Shown: positions 30,898 through 40,703, counted from the first letter of the stretch. The stretch is DNA of 64,000 nt from Qipengyuania sp. HL-TH1 (GCF_036365825.1 NZ_CP142675.1:1550001-1614000); one strand, 5' to 3'. The notes: a model not told the origin generated them from the sequence alone. Numbers and translations: made by a program.

Positions 30898-32504
30898 CGG
30901 GTGAGCCTCAGATTGCCGATGCCGCGTCCGATCGTCTCGAAGATCTGCTCCAGATCGGAACCGTCGGACGTGTAGAAATGGGCAGCACTGGTGGCACAGA
31001 TCGCGATATCATCGGTGTCGTTCTCGTCGAGCGCGATCACCCAGATGGTGGTGCCGGTCGCCTTCACCCGGTTGCAGATCGAGTGGAACCGGCTGACATG
31101 TTTCTCTTCCTGCGTACCCGACCCGCTGATCCGCTCGTGATACCTGGTGATGCCCATGGCCGAGTACAGCGTATCGCCGGTGTCGAGTTCGCCGTCGGTC
31201 ATGAAGACGATATGGCGGTTCACCGGGACAAGGCCGTGCTTGGTCGGGTTTTCGGCAGCAAACATCCCGGTCGGCGAGAGGAAGCGCGCGCCCCACAACA
31301 TGCCGATATCGTGATAGGTACCGCCGGTCACATTCGCCGTGGCAGCGTCGATCGCGTTGTCGAATGCGGTTTCGCTATTGTAGACCTTGAGCTTTTGCGC
31401 CTCCGACGGACAGCCGCTCTGCGACTCGCCTTCCTGGCTGTCGGGATCGTAGCGTCCCCACTGATAGGTGGTGTCGCTGCTGTTGGCCGCGACCGCATCG
31501 ATATCATTCTGGCTGACAGTCTTGAGCAGCGTGACCGGGCTTACGGTTTGGCCGATGCTGGACCGTTCTTCGATACAGCCGTCGCCGCTGGTCCGGAAGG
31601 CGGTCAGGTTCTGTTCGGTAGTCCGATACCCTCTGCCCCACTGCGAATCTTCGATGTCGACAGTGCGATATTCATACTCGGTGGATGCATTGTAAGTATA
31701 GTTCCGCCGGTTGTTGGACGGATACCGCCAACCCGTACTCCTGATGTCATCGCGGTCATCGTAGGTGTTGACGGTGCAATAGTCGTCCCGCCAGTTGCCA
31801 TTGACCTTTACGTCGTAGCAGACCCGTTGCTTGTAAACCCGTTCGAAATGTTCCTGCTCCTCCAGGATATCCATATTTCGCAAACTGCGCGCGACATTCA
31901 CCGTATGCGAATAGGACACGATACCGAAACGGGTGATCGATCCGTTGCCGCTATCGTCGAGTGCGCGGTACAGACCTGTCGTGCCGTTGCGCAGGAGATC
32001 GATCTTGTCGAGGCTGCCGCCGGTGGACGGCCGGTTGCCCATCGAGCCGGTCGTATCGAGCACCAGCATCACGTCGTTATGGCCAAGGTCGCGCTTGGCG
32101 TCGCAATTGGCCTGGATCGGCACGGTGTCGTAACCGAAGATATGCATCAGCGAGGTCGGAATGACCGCGTTGGCCACGCCGATGATCTGCGCATTGTCGT
32201 TGGGATCGGTGTCGATCTCGAAGTTGAGGTCTTGCGCGCCCAGCGTGCCTTCGGGGAAATTGAACTGGAAGAACTTCTTGGCCTCATCCTCGTTCGCGGT
32301 GGTCCACTTGTTGCCGTCCATCGACTGGCGGCCGGCCAGCGCCGCGGCGTCGCAGGCGTTCTGCAGTTTGGCCTTGGCCATATAGGCGAAGCTGAGATCG
32401 AGACTGCTCCCGATGACGACGACCAGCGGGATCAATGCCGCAGCGAAGATCGCCAGGGTATTGCCCTTCGTGTCGTTCCAGAGATTGCGCAGCATACAGA
32501 TCAT
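30894..32504 (-). CDS. TadG-like protein with von Willebrand factor A domain
   Basis: A 536-residue protein from the chosen start. It begins MLRNLWNDTKGNTLAIFAAALIPLVVVIGSSLDLSFAYM, a Tad-like membrane anchor, and has a vWA domain with the MIDAS motif DTTGSM (about 150-155). Members of this family are used in Flp/Tad pilus assembly as minor pilins or adhesins. The frame is open to ATG 32576, but ATG 32504 (MICMLRN), preceded by GGGGG, or ATG 32495 (MLRN) fits the family. No tad motor genes (CpaF/TadA, TadB/C) are in the window, so the trio is an isolated block. Confidence 0.82.
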   Translation of the reverse strand: MICMLRNLWNDTKGNTLAIFAAALIPLVVVIGSSLDLSFAYMAKAKLQNACDAAALAGRQSMDGNKWTTANEDEAKKFFQFNFPEGTLGAQDLNFEIDTDPNDNAQIIGVANAVIPTSLMHIFGYDTVPIQANCDAKRDLGHNDVMLVLDTTGSMGNRPSTGGSLDKIDLLRNGTTGLYRALDDSGNGSITRFGIVSYSHTVNVARSLRNMDILEEQEHFERVYKQRVCYDVKVNGNWRDDYCTVNTYDDRDDIRSTGWRYPSNNRRNYTYNASTEYEYRTVDIEDSQWGRGYRTTEQNLTAFRTSGDGCIEERSSIGQTVSPVTLLKTVSQNDIDAVAANSSDTTYQWGRYDPDSQEGESQSGCPSEAQKLKVYNSETAFDNAIDAATANVTGGTYHDIGMLWGARFLSPTGMFAAENPTKHGLVPVNRHIVFMTDGELDTGDTLYSAMGITRYHERISGSGTQEEKHVSRFHSICNRVKATGTTIWVIALDENDTDDIAICATSAAHFYTSDGSDLEQIFETIGRGIGNLRLTR

Positions 32505-32629
32505 ATAGGTAGCCCCCTGTGGGACAGCAGGTAGCCAGCGCACCGTTAAGAACGGCTTTTTCACCATGGTTAACAAAAGGCAAAAATTTGTATAGCATGT
32601 GAGGAAACCGGGTTCGATGACCCGTGGAA

Positions 32630-32717
32630 TAAATAGATCAATTTCAAGAAAAAGACCAAAATCAAAGTAAGCGACTCAACTAATCATAGTCGCATTCTTT
32701 TTGGGTTGATCTATTTA
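32630..32717. repeat. 12-bp inverted repeat flanking a hairpin (LysR-TadG gap)
   Basis: TAAATAGATCAA (32630-32641) and its exact complement TTGATCTATTTA (32706-32717) flank an AT-rich stretch. The middle holds GCGACT...AGTCGC (32671-32693), which is followed by ATTCTTTTT on the plus strand and by a looser T-rich run on the minus strand. It can serve as terminator for the LysR gene or as an operator region. Clearly AT-richer than the genes around. Confidence 0.7.
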
Positions 32718-32734
32718 TAGTTTGGCGCGGGTTA

Positions 32735-33532
32735 TTATTCGGAAAGAAACGCAACAAGCGCCCTTACCTTTTTCGTCCGCCATTGCGGGGTCGGTGCGAC
32801 CAGCCAGTACGCGCGCCGCCCGGTATGCGGGCCGTCGAGCACCTCGAGCAGGCCCGCGTCGATCGAATCCTTCGCCAGCAGTTCGGGCAGGATCGCCTTG
32901 CCCAGCCCCGCCAGCGTCGAGGACAGCGCCTGGCCGGCATTGGACACGGTGACATGCGCCGCCACGCCGTCCTGCAGCGGCAGGCCCCAGTCGATCCACT
33001 TGTCGGGCGCCCCGCCGTGGCTTTCGGGGCGAGCCACGGTGACACGGCGCGCCTCGTCGAGCTCGATCCCCTGCAATTCGCCCGGACCGTCGACCAGCCG
33101 GATCGCGCAATCGAGGTTCGCCTCGGTGAAATCGGCATGTTCGTCGGCGACGAAGGTAAAGCGGATTTCGGGGTTCTTCTCGCCGAACCGCGCCAGCCGC
33201 GGCGCCAGCCATTGCGCGTAGAATTCGCGCGGACAGGCGATGGTATAGCTGTCGAGCGCCTGGCCCGCCTGCATCGCGGACACGCTTTCCTCGAACTTGA
33301 GGAAGCCTTCGCGCAGCGCATCGAGGCCCGCGGCGCCTTCCTGCGTCAGCTCGAGCCCCTTGCTCGTGCGGCGGAACAGCACGGTGCCGAGGTGATCCTC
33401 GAGCGCGCGGATCTGCTGGCCCACGGCGGCGGGCGTCACTGCCAGCTCGTCCGCGGCGCGGGTGAAGGACAGATGCCGCGCGGCGGCATCGTAAACGCGC
33501 AGGGCGTTGAGAGGCAGGTGAGTACGCTTCAT
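32735..33532 (-). CDS. LysR-family transcriptional regulator (GcvA-like)
   Basis: A 265-residue regulator. MKRTHLPLNALRVYDAAARHLSFTRAADELAVTPAAVGQQIRALEDHLGTVLFRR (1-55) is a LysR helix-turn-helix of the GcvA/AmpR type, followed by a substrate-binding domain starting near residue 85. It is about 30 residues shorter than the usual LysR, with a compact effector domain. The frame is open upstream for 42 codons, but the conserved N-terminus sets the start. Divergent from ppk1 with 132 bases between them, so it might control ppk1; not shown by sequence. Confidence 0.9.
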   Translation of the reverse strand: MKRTHLPLNALRVYDAAARHLSFTRAADELAVTPAAVGQQIRALEDHLGTVLFRRTSKGLELTQEGAAGLDALREGFLKFEESVSAMQAGQALDSYTIACPREFYAQWLAPRLARFGEKNPEIRFTFVADEHADFTEANLDCAIRLVDGPGELQGIELDEARRVTVARPESHGGAPDKWIDWGLPLQDGVAAHVTVSNAGQALSSTLAGLGKAILPELLAKDSIDAGLLEVLDGPHTGRRAYWLVAPTPQWRTKKVRALVAFLSE

Positions 33533-33664
33533 GGTGCATTGCGACTTAAATGCGGCACACTCAGGAAACAAGATGCAGCGGTCATCCCTTTCCTTTAGCG
33601 AGACGATAGGACAGTTTGTAACCCAAGCGTCACACATGAGGATCATGGCCCAAGCCACACCAGC

Positions 33665-35830
33665 ATGACTGTCGAAGCATCCCGCACCATCCCGGCCAAT
33701 GACGCGGGCATCACGGCGCCCCCCGCGCCCCGGGACCGCTATACCAATCGCGAGCTGAGCTGGCTGTCGTTCAACCGCCGCGTGCTCGCGGAAAGCGAGA
33801 ACGAGCGCTATCCGCTACTCGAGCGGCTGCGGTTCCTGTCGATTTCGGCGAGCAATCTCGACGAGTTCACGATGGTCCGCATCGCCGGGCTGGAGGGACA
33901 GGTCCAGCGCGGGATCGAGACGCAGGCGATCGACGGGGCCAGCCCGCGCCAGCAATTGGAGGCGATTCGCGGCCAGTTGCTCACGCTCGAAGACCGCCAG
34001 CAGAAAAGCCTCGAAACGCTGCGCACGCTGTTGTTCGAAGAAGGCATCATGCTCGCGCCGATCGACCGGCTGGCGCAGGACCAGCTGACATGGCTGGGCG
34101 AATATTTCGAAAGCGACATCCTCCCGCTGATCACCCCGCAGGCGATCGACCCCAGCCACCCCTTCCCCTTCGTCGCCAACAAGGGGATCGGGGTGATCTT
34201 CCGGCTCAAGCGCGGGCGGCGCAAGGCGGACCTGATCGAGATGGTGCTGATCCCCAGCGGCGCGCCGCGCTTCGTGCGCGTGCCGGGCGAGAAGGCGATC
34301 TATGTCGCGATCGAGCAATTGGTCACGCGCTTTGCCGACCAGCTGTTCCCCGGCTTCAAGGTGCTGGGCGACGGCGTGTTCCGCGTCATCCGCGACAGCG
34401 ATATCGAGGTCGAGGAAGAGGCCGAGGACCTCGTGCGGTATTTCCGCACCGCGATCCAGCGGCGGCGGCGTGGGCGCACCGTGCTGCTCGAGCTCGACGA
34501 GGATTGCGACGAGACCGCCGAAGCGCTGCTGCGCGACCAACTCGAGGTCGAGGAGGCGATGATCGTCAAGAGCGACGGCATGCTCGGCCTCGCCGATCTT
34601 GCGGTCATCTGCAATGAGCCGCGCCCCGACCTCAAGTTCGAACCTTTCAGCCCGCGCTACCCCGAGCGCATCCTCGAGCATGACGGCGATTGCTTCGCCG
34701 CCATCCGCGAGAAGGACATCGTCATCCACCACCCGTTCGAAAGCTTCGACGTGGTGGTCGATTTCCTGCGCCAGGCGGCGCGCGACCCGGCGGTGGTGTC
34801 GATCAAGCAGACGCTCTACCGCGCGGGCGACCAGTCTCCGGTGATCGCCGCGCTGATCGAGGCGGCGCTGGCGGGCAAGGCGGTCACCGCAGTGGTCGAA
34901 TTGAAGGCGCGCTTCGACGAGGAGCGCAACATCCACTGGGCGAGCGAGCTCGAACGCGCCGGGGTGCAGGTGATCTATGGCTTCACCGAGTGGAAGACGC
35001 ACGCCAAGGTCAGCCTGGTGGTGCGCCGCGAGGAGGATGGCTACCGCACCTATTGCCACTTCGGGACGGGCAATTACCACCCGATCAACGCCAAGATCTA
35101 CACCGACCTCAGCTTCTTCACCGCCGACCCCGCGCTGGGGCGCGATGCGGCCAAGATGTTCAATTTCATCACCGGCTATATCCAGCCCGACGATCTGGAA
35201 CGGATCGCGGTGTCGCCAATCGGATTGCAGGAAACGCTGTACCAGCTGATCGATGCCGAGATCGCCAATGCGCATGCGGGCAAGCCCGCGGGCATCTGGG
35301 TGAAGCTCAATTCGATTACCTACAAACCGATGATCGACAAGCTCTACGAGGCGAGCCAGGCGGGCGTGGAAATCCACATGGTGGTGCGCGGCATCTGCAG
35401 CTTGCGCGCGGGCCTGCCGGGCGTGTCAGAGAACATCCGCGTCAAATCGGTGATCGGCCGCTTCCTCGAACATTCGCGCGTGTGGGCCTTTGCCAATGGC
35501 AAGGCGCTGCCCAGCCGGCAGGCGAAGGTCTATCTGACCAGCGCCGACGCCATGAGCCGCAATCTGATGCGCCGCGTCGAGGTGATGGTCCCGATCACGA
35601 ACAAGACCGTGCACGACCAGGTCCTGGGCCAGGTCATGCTCGCCAATATTCTCGACACCGAACAAAGCTGGCAGCTCGGTCCCGACGGCCAGTATCATCG
35701 CTTGCGACAGGAGGAAGGCGGCTTCAACTGCCACCAGTATTTCATGGCCAATCCATCGCTATCCGGGCGCGGTGCCGCGCTTGCCGACCATGAAGTTCCA
35801 CGCCTGACGCTGCGGGGGTCCTCGCAGTGA
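33665..35830 (+). CDS. ppk1: Polyphosphate kinase 1
   Basis: Makes inorganic polyphosphate from ATP (reversible). The 721 residues show the N-terminal domain starting YTNRELSWLSFNRRVL (about 22-37), the first catalytic domain with KTHAKV (about 444-449; H446 corresponds to the phosphorylated histidine) and the second with EHSRVWAF (H603). Normal length for the family. It overlaps ppx by 4 bases (GTGA), giving a two-gene polyphosphate operon for synthesis and breakdown. Confidence 0.97.
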   Translation: MTVEASRTIPANDAGITAPPAPRDRYTNRELSWLSFNRRVLAESENERYPLLERLRFLSISASNLDEFTMVRIAGLEGQVQRGIETQAIDGASPRQQLEAIRGQLLTLEDRQQKSLETLRTLLFEEGIMLAPIDRLAQDQLTWLGEYFESDILPLITPQAIDPSHPFPFVANKGIGVIFRLKRGRRKADLIEMVLIPSGAPRFVRVPGEKAIYVAIEQLVTRFADQLFPGFKVLGDGVFRVIRDSDIEVEEEAEDLVRYFRTAIQRRRRGRTVLLELDEDCDETAEALLRDQLEVEEAMIVKSDGMLGLADLAVICNEPRPDLKFEPFSPRYPERILEHDGDCFAAIREKDIVIHHPFESFDVVVDFLRQAARDPAVVSIKQTLYRAGDQSPVIAALIEAALAGKAVTAVVELKARFDEERNIHWASELERAGVQVIYGFTEWKTHAKVSLVVRREEDGYRTYCHFGTGNYHPINAKIYTDLSFFTADPALGRDAAKMFNFITGYIQPDDLERIAVSPIGLQETLYQLIDAEIANAHAGKPAGIWVKLNSITYKPMIDKLYEASQAGVEIHMVVRGICSLRAGLPGVSENIRVKSVIGRFLEHSRVWAFANGKALPSRQAKVYLTSADAMSRNLMRRVEVMVPITNKTVHDQVLGQVMLANILDTEQSWQLGPDGQYHRLRQEEGGFNCHQYFMANPSLSGRGAALADHEVPRLTLRGSSQ

Positions 35831-37359
35831 GCGGATCGCGTTCGGCCAAATGGCAGCGGCGGCTGATGCAGCCCCCGCGCGCGGTCATCGATATCGGCTC
35901 GAACACCGTGCGCATGGTGATCTACGAAGGCACTGCACGCGCGCCCGAAGTGGTGTGGAACGAGAAGGTCGCCGCACGGCTCGGGCGCGATTTGTCCGAG
36001 ACCGGGCGCATTCCCGATGAAGCCGCCGAAGAGGCCTTGGCCGCGCTCGCGCGCTATGCGCTGATCATCGGCGATCTGGGCATCGACGACGTCCAGACTG
36101 TCGCCACCGCCGCCGCCCGCGATGCCAAGAACGGGGCGCAATTCCTCGAGCAGGTGGCCGCGCTCGGGCTGGAACCGCGGCTGCTGACGGGCGAGGAGGA
36201 AGCCACCGCTTCGGCGATGGGCGCGCTGGGCGCCTTCCCTGGCGCCCGCGGCGTCGTCGCCGATCTTGGCGGGGGCAGCCTCGAACTGGTCTCGGTCGCG
36301 GACAATGCATGTCACGAGGCGGCCAGCCTGCAACTGGGAACGCTGCGCCTGCCCGCGCTCCGCAGCGACGGCGCCGACGCCTTCGAGGCCGCGGTGCACG
36401 AACAGCTCGCCGCGGTCGGCTGGGCAGCCAAGCATCCCGGCCCGATGTATATGATCGGCGGCACCTGGCGCGCGCTGGCGGCCTATGCGATGCGCTATTT
36501 CGATTTCCCGCTGACCGATCCGCACGGCTTCACGCTCCTGCCCGACGATGCGCGGCGGCTGGCCCGCGAACTGATCGCGGCCGATCCGGAGGAATTGCGC
36601 GAAATCAGCGGGATCAGCCCGATGCGCGCGCATTACCTGCCCGATGCCGCGGCGCTGCTGCGCCCGCTGCTCGACCGGATCGAGCCCGACGAGCTGGTGT
36701 TTTCGTCATGGGGCATCCGCGAGGGACTGCTCTACAGCCGGCTCGAGCCTGCTCAGATGAAGGCCGATCCACTGCTCGCCGGGGTGACCGCCTATGCCGC
36801 GCCGCGCGATTCCTCGATCACCGAGGCGACGCTGCTGGCAGCATGGACGGTCGATCTGAGCGAAGGCGATGGCAAGCTCAACGAACGCCTCCGGCTCGCC
36901 GCGGCGCAATTGTCGGGCGCGCTTCACCGGGTCGAGCCCAATCTGCGCGAGAGCCATGCGGCCGAATGGGCGCTGGGCAAACGCTGGATCGATCTCGACG
37001 CGCGCGGCCGCGCCATGATCTGCGCCGCGCTGTTCGGCAGCCTCGGCCGCACCGAATTGCCCGACAAGCTGCGCGTGCTCGCCAGCGATGACGATCTGCA
37101 CGAAGGCGTGACCTGGGGGCTGGGTTTCCGCCTGGCCCGGCGGCTTGGCGGGGGCAGCCGCGTCTCGCTCACCACCAGCGCGCTGCGCCGCAAGAAGAAG
37201 AGCCTGATCCTGCGGCTCGACGAAAGCCGCGCCGCGCTGGCCAATTATCCCGCGACGCAGGATTTCGACAATTTGGCCCAATGGCTCGGCCTCAAACCCA
37301 AGATCAAGATCGGCAGCTTCAACTTTTCCGGCGTCGGCGAAGATCAGGAAGACGACTAG
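35827..37359 (+). CDS. ppx: Exopolyphosphatase / Ppx-GppA family
   Basis: Removes terminal phosphates from polyphosphate (and in some members (p)ppGpp pentaphosphate). The N-terminal PPRAVIDIGSNTVRMVIYEG (about 17-36) is the actin/ASKHA-fold phosphate-1 motif, and GVVADLGGGSLELVSV (about 141-156) is the phosphate-2 motif. The C-terminal half (from about 310) is a helical domain as in the long form. Start GTG 35827 overlaps the ppk1 TGA, so the two are translationally coupled. 510 residues. Confidence 0.93.
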   Translation: MSGSRSAKWQRRLMQPPRAVIDIGSNTVRMVIYEGTARAPEVVWNEKVAARLGRDLSETGRIPDEAAEEALAALARYALIIGDLGIDDVQTVATAAARDAKNGAQFLEQVAALGLEPRLLTGEEEATASAMGALGAFPGARGVVADLGGGSLELVSVADNACHEAASLQLGTLRLPALRSDGADAFEAAVHEQLAAVGWAAKHPGPMYMIGGTWRALAAYAMRYFDFPLTDPHGFTLLPDDARRLARELIAADPEELREISGISPMRAHYLPDAAALLRPLLDRIEPDELVFSSWGIREGLLYSRLEPAQMKADPLLAGVTAYAAPRDSSITEATLLAAWTVDLSEGDGKLNERLRLAAAQLSGALHRVEPNLRESHAAEWALGKRWIDLDARGRAMICAALFGSLGRTELPDKLRVLASDDDLHEGVTWGLGFRLARRLGGGSRVSLTTSALRRKKKSLILRLDESRAALANYPATQDFDNLAQWLGLKPKIKIGSFNFSGVGEDQEDD

Positions 37360-37368
37360 CCGCAGCTC

Positions 37369-37394
37369 GGAACGACCCCCGTCGCTCGCCCGTT
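37369..37394 (+). promoter_or_regulatory. EcfG-type general-stress promoter before the DUF305 gene
   Basis: GGAAC (37369-37373), 17 bases, CGTT (37391-37394): an exact match to the consensus of the alphaproteobacterial general-stress sigma factor EcfG (GGAAC-N16/17-CGTT). Start of transcription would be near 37401, leaving about 20 bases before ATG 37421 with an AAAGGGG ribosome site. Confidence 0.7.
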
Positions 37395-37420
37395 GGCCCT
37401 GGTAACAAAGGGGAAAACCG

Positions 37421-38029
37421 ATGGATAGTGAACACAGCGGCGGCCATCACGGCAAATGGCCCACCTTCTTCGCCATGATCGCGACGTCGATCGTGACCAT
37501 GTTCGTGCTCAAATACTCCGCGCTGTGGGAAGCGGATCACGCCTTCTTCAGCCAGACCCGCATGTGGATGGCGCTGATGATGGGCATGGCGATGATCATC
37601 ATCATGCTCGGCTTCATGTGGGGCATGTACAAGAGCCTTGCCACCAAGCTTGTCGTCATGGGGCTGGCGGGCGCGGGTTTCGTCCTGTTCCTGTTCCTTG
37701 TCCGCAGCCAGCAGACGGTCGAGGACGAGGCCTGGATGAAGGCAATGATCCCGCACCACTCGATCGCGATCCTCACCAGCGAGCGCGCCGAAATCAGCGA
37801 CCCGCGGGTTCGCGCGCTCGCCGATGAGATCATCGAGGCGCAGGTCAAGGAAATAGCCGAAATGAAGCTGCTGCTGGCGGATATCGAAGCCAATGGCGAG
37901 CTGGGTGACGGCACGGCCCTTCCCCCGCGCACAGCGGCGCTGACGCCCAGGCTCGAGGCCGAGGCGAAGGCTTCGCTCGAACGCCCGGTGACTGCGGAAA
38001 TGGAAGAAGAACTCGACCCGGGCGGCTAA
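37421..38029 (+). CDS. DUF305 domain protein with membrane segments
   Basis: A 202-residue protein: three membrane segments (about 14-32, 48-67 and 72-94) and then a C-terminal DUF305 domain with DEAWMKAMIPHHSIAILTSERAEISDPRVRALADEIIEAQVKEIAEMK. The HH and surrounding helices are the ferritin-like DUF305 core, often linked to metal (copper) handling. The N-terminus is His-rich (HSGGHHGK). A strong EcfG-type promoter precedes it. It converges on apaG with a 10-bp gap. Confidence 0.85.
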   Translation: MDSEHSGGHHGKWPTFFAMIATSIVTMFVLKYSALWEADHAFFSQTRMWMALMMGMAMIIIMLGFMWGMYKSLATKLVVMGLAGAGFVLFLFLVRSQQTVEDEAWMKAMIPHHSIAILTSERAEISDPRVRALADEIIEAQVKEIAEMKLLLADIEANGELGDGTALPPRTAALTPRLEAEAKASLERPVTAEMEEELDPGG

Positions 38030-38039
38030 CCCGGACCGG

Positions 38040-38441
38040 TCAGTTCGCCGTGGCCGGCGCCGCGAGCGGGAAAAAGGGGATGCGCACTTCGATCGGCGAT
38101 CCGTCTTCGGCGTGGAAGGTGTAGAAGCCTTCCATCGACCCGTGCGGCGTATCGAGCGGACAGCCCGAGACATAGTCATGGCTCTGTCCGGGCATCAGCA
38201 CCGGCTGTTCGCCGACCACGCCATCGCCATCGACATGGCTGACCATGCCCGCGCCATCGGTGATCCGCCAGTGGCGCGTCATCAGCTGGACGCGTTCGTG
38301 CGAGCCGTTTTCGATGCGGATGTGATAGACCCAGAACCACTTGCCCGCTTCCGGGCGCGATTGCTCGGGCAGGAAGTTCACCGCGACCCGGACGGTAATC
38401 CCGTCGGTCATGGCGGCATGCTGGAAAAGTTCTTTGATCAC
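38040..38441 (-). CDS. apaG: ApaG family protein
   Basis: A 133-residue beta-sandwich protein of the ApaG family, linked to Co2+/Mg2+ resistance, biochemical role unsettled. Sequence AVNFLPEQSRPEAGKWFWVYHIRIENGSHERVQLMTRHWRITDG and GQSHDYVSGCPLDTPHGSMEGFYTF is typical. I chose GTG 38441 (IKELFQHAAMTDGITVRV) because family members begin there; ATG 38486 would add 15 unconserved residues. No clear ribosome site is seen for either. Confidence 0.9.
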   Translation of the reverse strand: MIKELFQHAAMTDGITVRVAVNFLPEQSRPEAGKWFWVYHIRIENGSHERVQLMTRHWRITDGAGMVSHVDGDGVVGEQPVLMPGQSHDYVSGCPLDTPHGSMEGFYTFHAEDGSPIEVRIPFFPLAAPATAN

Positions 38442-38530
38442 GGGGGACAATCTAGCGTCCCCAACGCCCCGCGCAAGGAAACGCACGAAATTTTCCCATG
38501 CCCCGGTTTGCGGCCAATGCGCGACCGGGC

Positions 38531-40492
38531 TCAGTCGGCGGGGTTATGCTTGGCCAGGAAAGCAGTGAGCTGATCGAGCCATCGCTGCTCGTTTTCGGGC
38601 TCGTCGAAAGAATGCCCTTCCTCGTCGAACACGAGTTCCACCGGTGCGACAGGCGCCTTCCGCGCAGCGCGGGTGAACTTGCGGAACTGCGACCAGGGGA
38701 CGCGATCGTCCTTCTTGCCCTGTGCGATCAGTACCGGGCGGTTGAGCGTCTCGGCGTGGCGATAAGGCGACACGTCGTCGAGATCGAATTCCTCTTCCCC
38801 CTCGACGCGCTGGCGCCATCTGCGGCTGGCCTCACGCGTGAAGAACCGCCGATCGTATTTGAGGATCAGGTTCCAGTCGGTCACGCCGGCAAAACTGGCG
38901 GCACAGCGGTACCGTTCGGGATTGCGGATGACCGCCCATAGCGCGGCATAGCCGCCATAGGATCCGCCCACCACGCAAACCCGCGCCGGGTCGGCAATGC
39001 CCCGCGCGACCGCCCAATCCATCCCGTCGTCGAGATCGTCCTGCATGCCGCGGCCGATCTGGCCGACGCCGAGATCGTAGAAATCCTGCCCATACCCACC
39101 CGATCCGCGAAAATTGGGCTGCAACACCGCATATCCGCGGTTGGCGAGCAATTGCACCTGGTCGTCATAATCCAGCTTGTCGCGAATGCCGTAGGGACCG
39201 CCATGCGGCAGGATAATGAGCGGCAAGCCGCTGGCTTCGCGTCCCCGGGGGAGCGTGAGGTAACCGTGGACGCGCGTACCGTCGCGCGCGGTATAGGCAA
39301 TGGGTTTGGGCACTGCGAGATGTGTAATGTCGATCTCGGGGCGCATTTCGACCAGCACTTCCATGCGTTTGCCGGTGACATCGTAATTGTAGATGAGCCC
39401 GGGATCGGCCTCGCTCCCCGCCCGCACCAGCATCCGCGAATTGTCCTTTGCGCGCGAAATGACCCATATCTCGTTTTGGGTCAGCGACCGTTCGAGCTGC
39501 GCATAGGTCTCGGCATAGCCTGCATCGAGCCAGTGCGCGCGATCGCGAACATCGGTGAAGAAGGCACCGACAGGCTTGCCGTCGCGAAACAGCACGCTTT
39601 CCACGTCATGCTCGGGATGCTCGTAAACCAGCTCCACCGGCTCGCGGGTGGACAGATCGAAAATATACAGCCCGACCCTGCCGCTCGGGCCTTCATGCAG
39701 GACATGGCCGTGATCCGACCCGCTAACGATCTGCGCGACATCCCAGAACTTGTCCTCGATTTCGTCGGCCTTGAGCTTCTCGATAAGCCGCAAGTCCGCA
39801 TCGGGGCCCGACCGATAGTAAATCCGCAACCGGCCGAGACGCCAGCCGGTACCCAGGCGGACGACACCACTGCTATCGGCATGCCAGGACCACACCCCAG
39901 GACGAGGGTCCTGTACCCGCCACCGTTTGCCCCCCGCCGCCAGTTCGTACCGGTAGACCGAGGGATAAGCGCGAACGTCCTTCTGGACCGAAACCAGCGC
40001 ATAGCTGCCGTCCTCGGCGATGAAGATCACGTCGTCGCCTTCGACGACGGGTTCGTCATTACCAAGGATGTCCGAGGTCCCCGCCGCCATGTCGAGCAGG
40101 AGCAACCGTGTGTAACGCACCTCGTCGCCGAAGAAACTCCCCAGCGTGGACAGCGACACGAGCAATTTGTCGTTGCCCGCCCAGCGAATCCATTCGACGT
40201 CATCGTCATCGTTGAGCGCGTAACGCCGCTGCAGCGAATGGTCGGCTGCGTCGAGCACCGCCAGGAACTTGCCTCGCGACGCCGTCACATGCGTGACGAT
40301 GGCCTTGCCGTCGGGCGAGAGATGGAGCGAGGAAAACATACTGCGCGAAGCGAAGGAGCGCGTCGGAATCGGGGGCGGACGCGTGTCCTGCGGGCTGGTG
40401 GCGGTGGCCGGTGCGGCCTTCTGCGCAAGAACGGCAGGTGCCCCGACCACGGACAAAACACACAGCGCTGCAAATACCGAAAAACGAGACAT
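38531..40492 (-). CDS. Secreted S9-family (prolyl oligopeptidase) peptidase
   Basis: A 653-residue secreted or periplasmic serine peptidase with a signal peptide (about 1-23, cut after VLA-QKAA). The N-terminal part is a beta-propeller-like region with WD-type repeats; the C-terminal alpha/beta hydrolase domain has the nucleophile motif CVVGGSYGGYAAL, an aspartate in QGKKDDRVPW and the histidine in EEGHSFDEP. It is most like acylaminoacyl/dipeptidyl-peptidase enzymes of the Gram-negative periplasm. ATG 40492 (MSRFSVFAALCVLS) is preferred over an upstream ATG at 40555. Confidence 0.92.
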   Translation of the reverse strand: MSRFSVFAALCVLSVVGAPAVLAQKAAPATATSPQDTRPPPIPTRSFASRSMFSSLHLSPDGKAIVTHVTASRGKFLAVLDAADHSLQRRYALNDDDDVEWIRWAGNDKLLVSLSTLGSFFGDEVRYTRLLLLDMAAGTSDILGNDEPVVEGDDVIFIAEDGSYALVSVQKDVRAYPSVYRYELAAGGKRWRVQDPRPGVWSWHADSSGVVRLGTGWRLGRLRIYYRSGPDADLRLIEKLKADEIEDKFWDVAQIVSGSDHGHVLHEGPSGRVGLYIFDLSTREPVELVYEHPEHDVESVLFRDGKPVGAFFTDVRDRAHWLDAGYAETYAQLERSLTQNEIWVISRAKDNSRMLVRAGSEADPGLIYNYDVTGKRMEVLVEMRPEIDITHLAVPKPIAYTARDGTRVHGYLTLPRGREASGLPLIILPHGGPYGIRDKLDYDDQVQLLANRGYAVLQPNFRGSGGYGQDFYDLGVGQIGRGMQDDLDDGMDWAVARGIADPARVCVVGGSYGGYAALWAVIRNPERYRCAASFAGVTDWNLILKYDRRFFTREASRRWRQRVEGEEEFDLDDVSPYRHAETLNRPVLIAQGKKDDRVPWSQFRKFTRAARKAPVAPVELVFDEEGHSFDEPENEQRWLDQLTAFLAKHNPAD

Positions 40493-40703
40493 GCGACCCC
40501 CGAAGTAATTCCCCTGGCCATCAGACTTAACCAGTCCGCGGCGACTGGCAAGCACGGGATCGGGTTAATTTCGGTTTACCGGGACTGGTGAGATTTTCCC
40601 AAGGGCTATGCTGCACAAGGCACAAACGGGTCGCACCTATTCATTGCCGAAGTCATTCGGGTCGCGCGGCCGACGGATTGGATCACGACGGGGGAGTCGG
40701 AAT

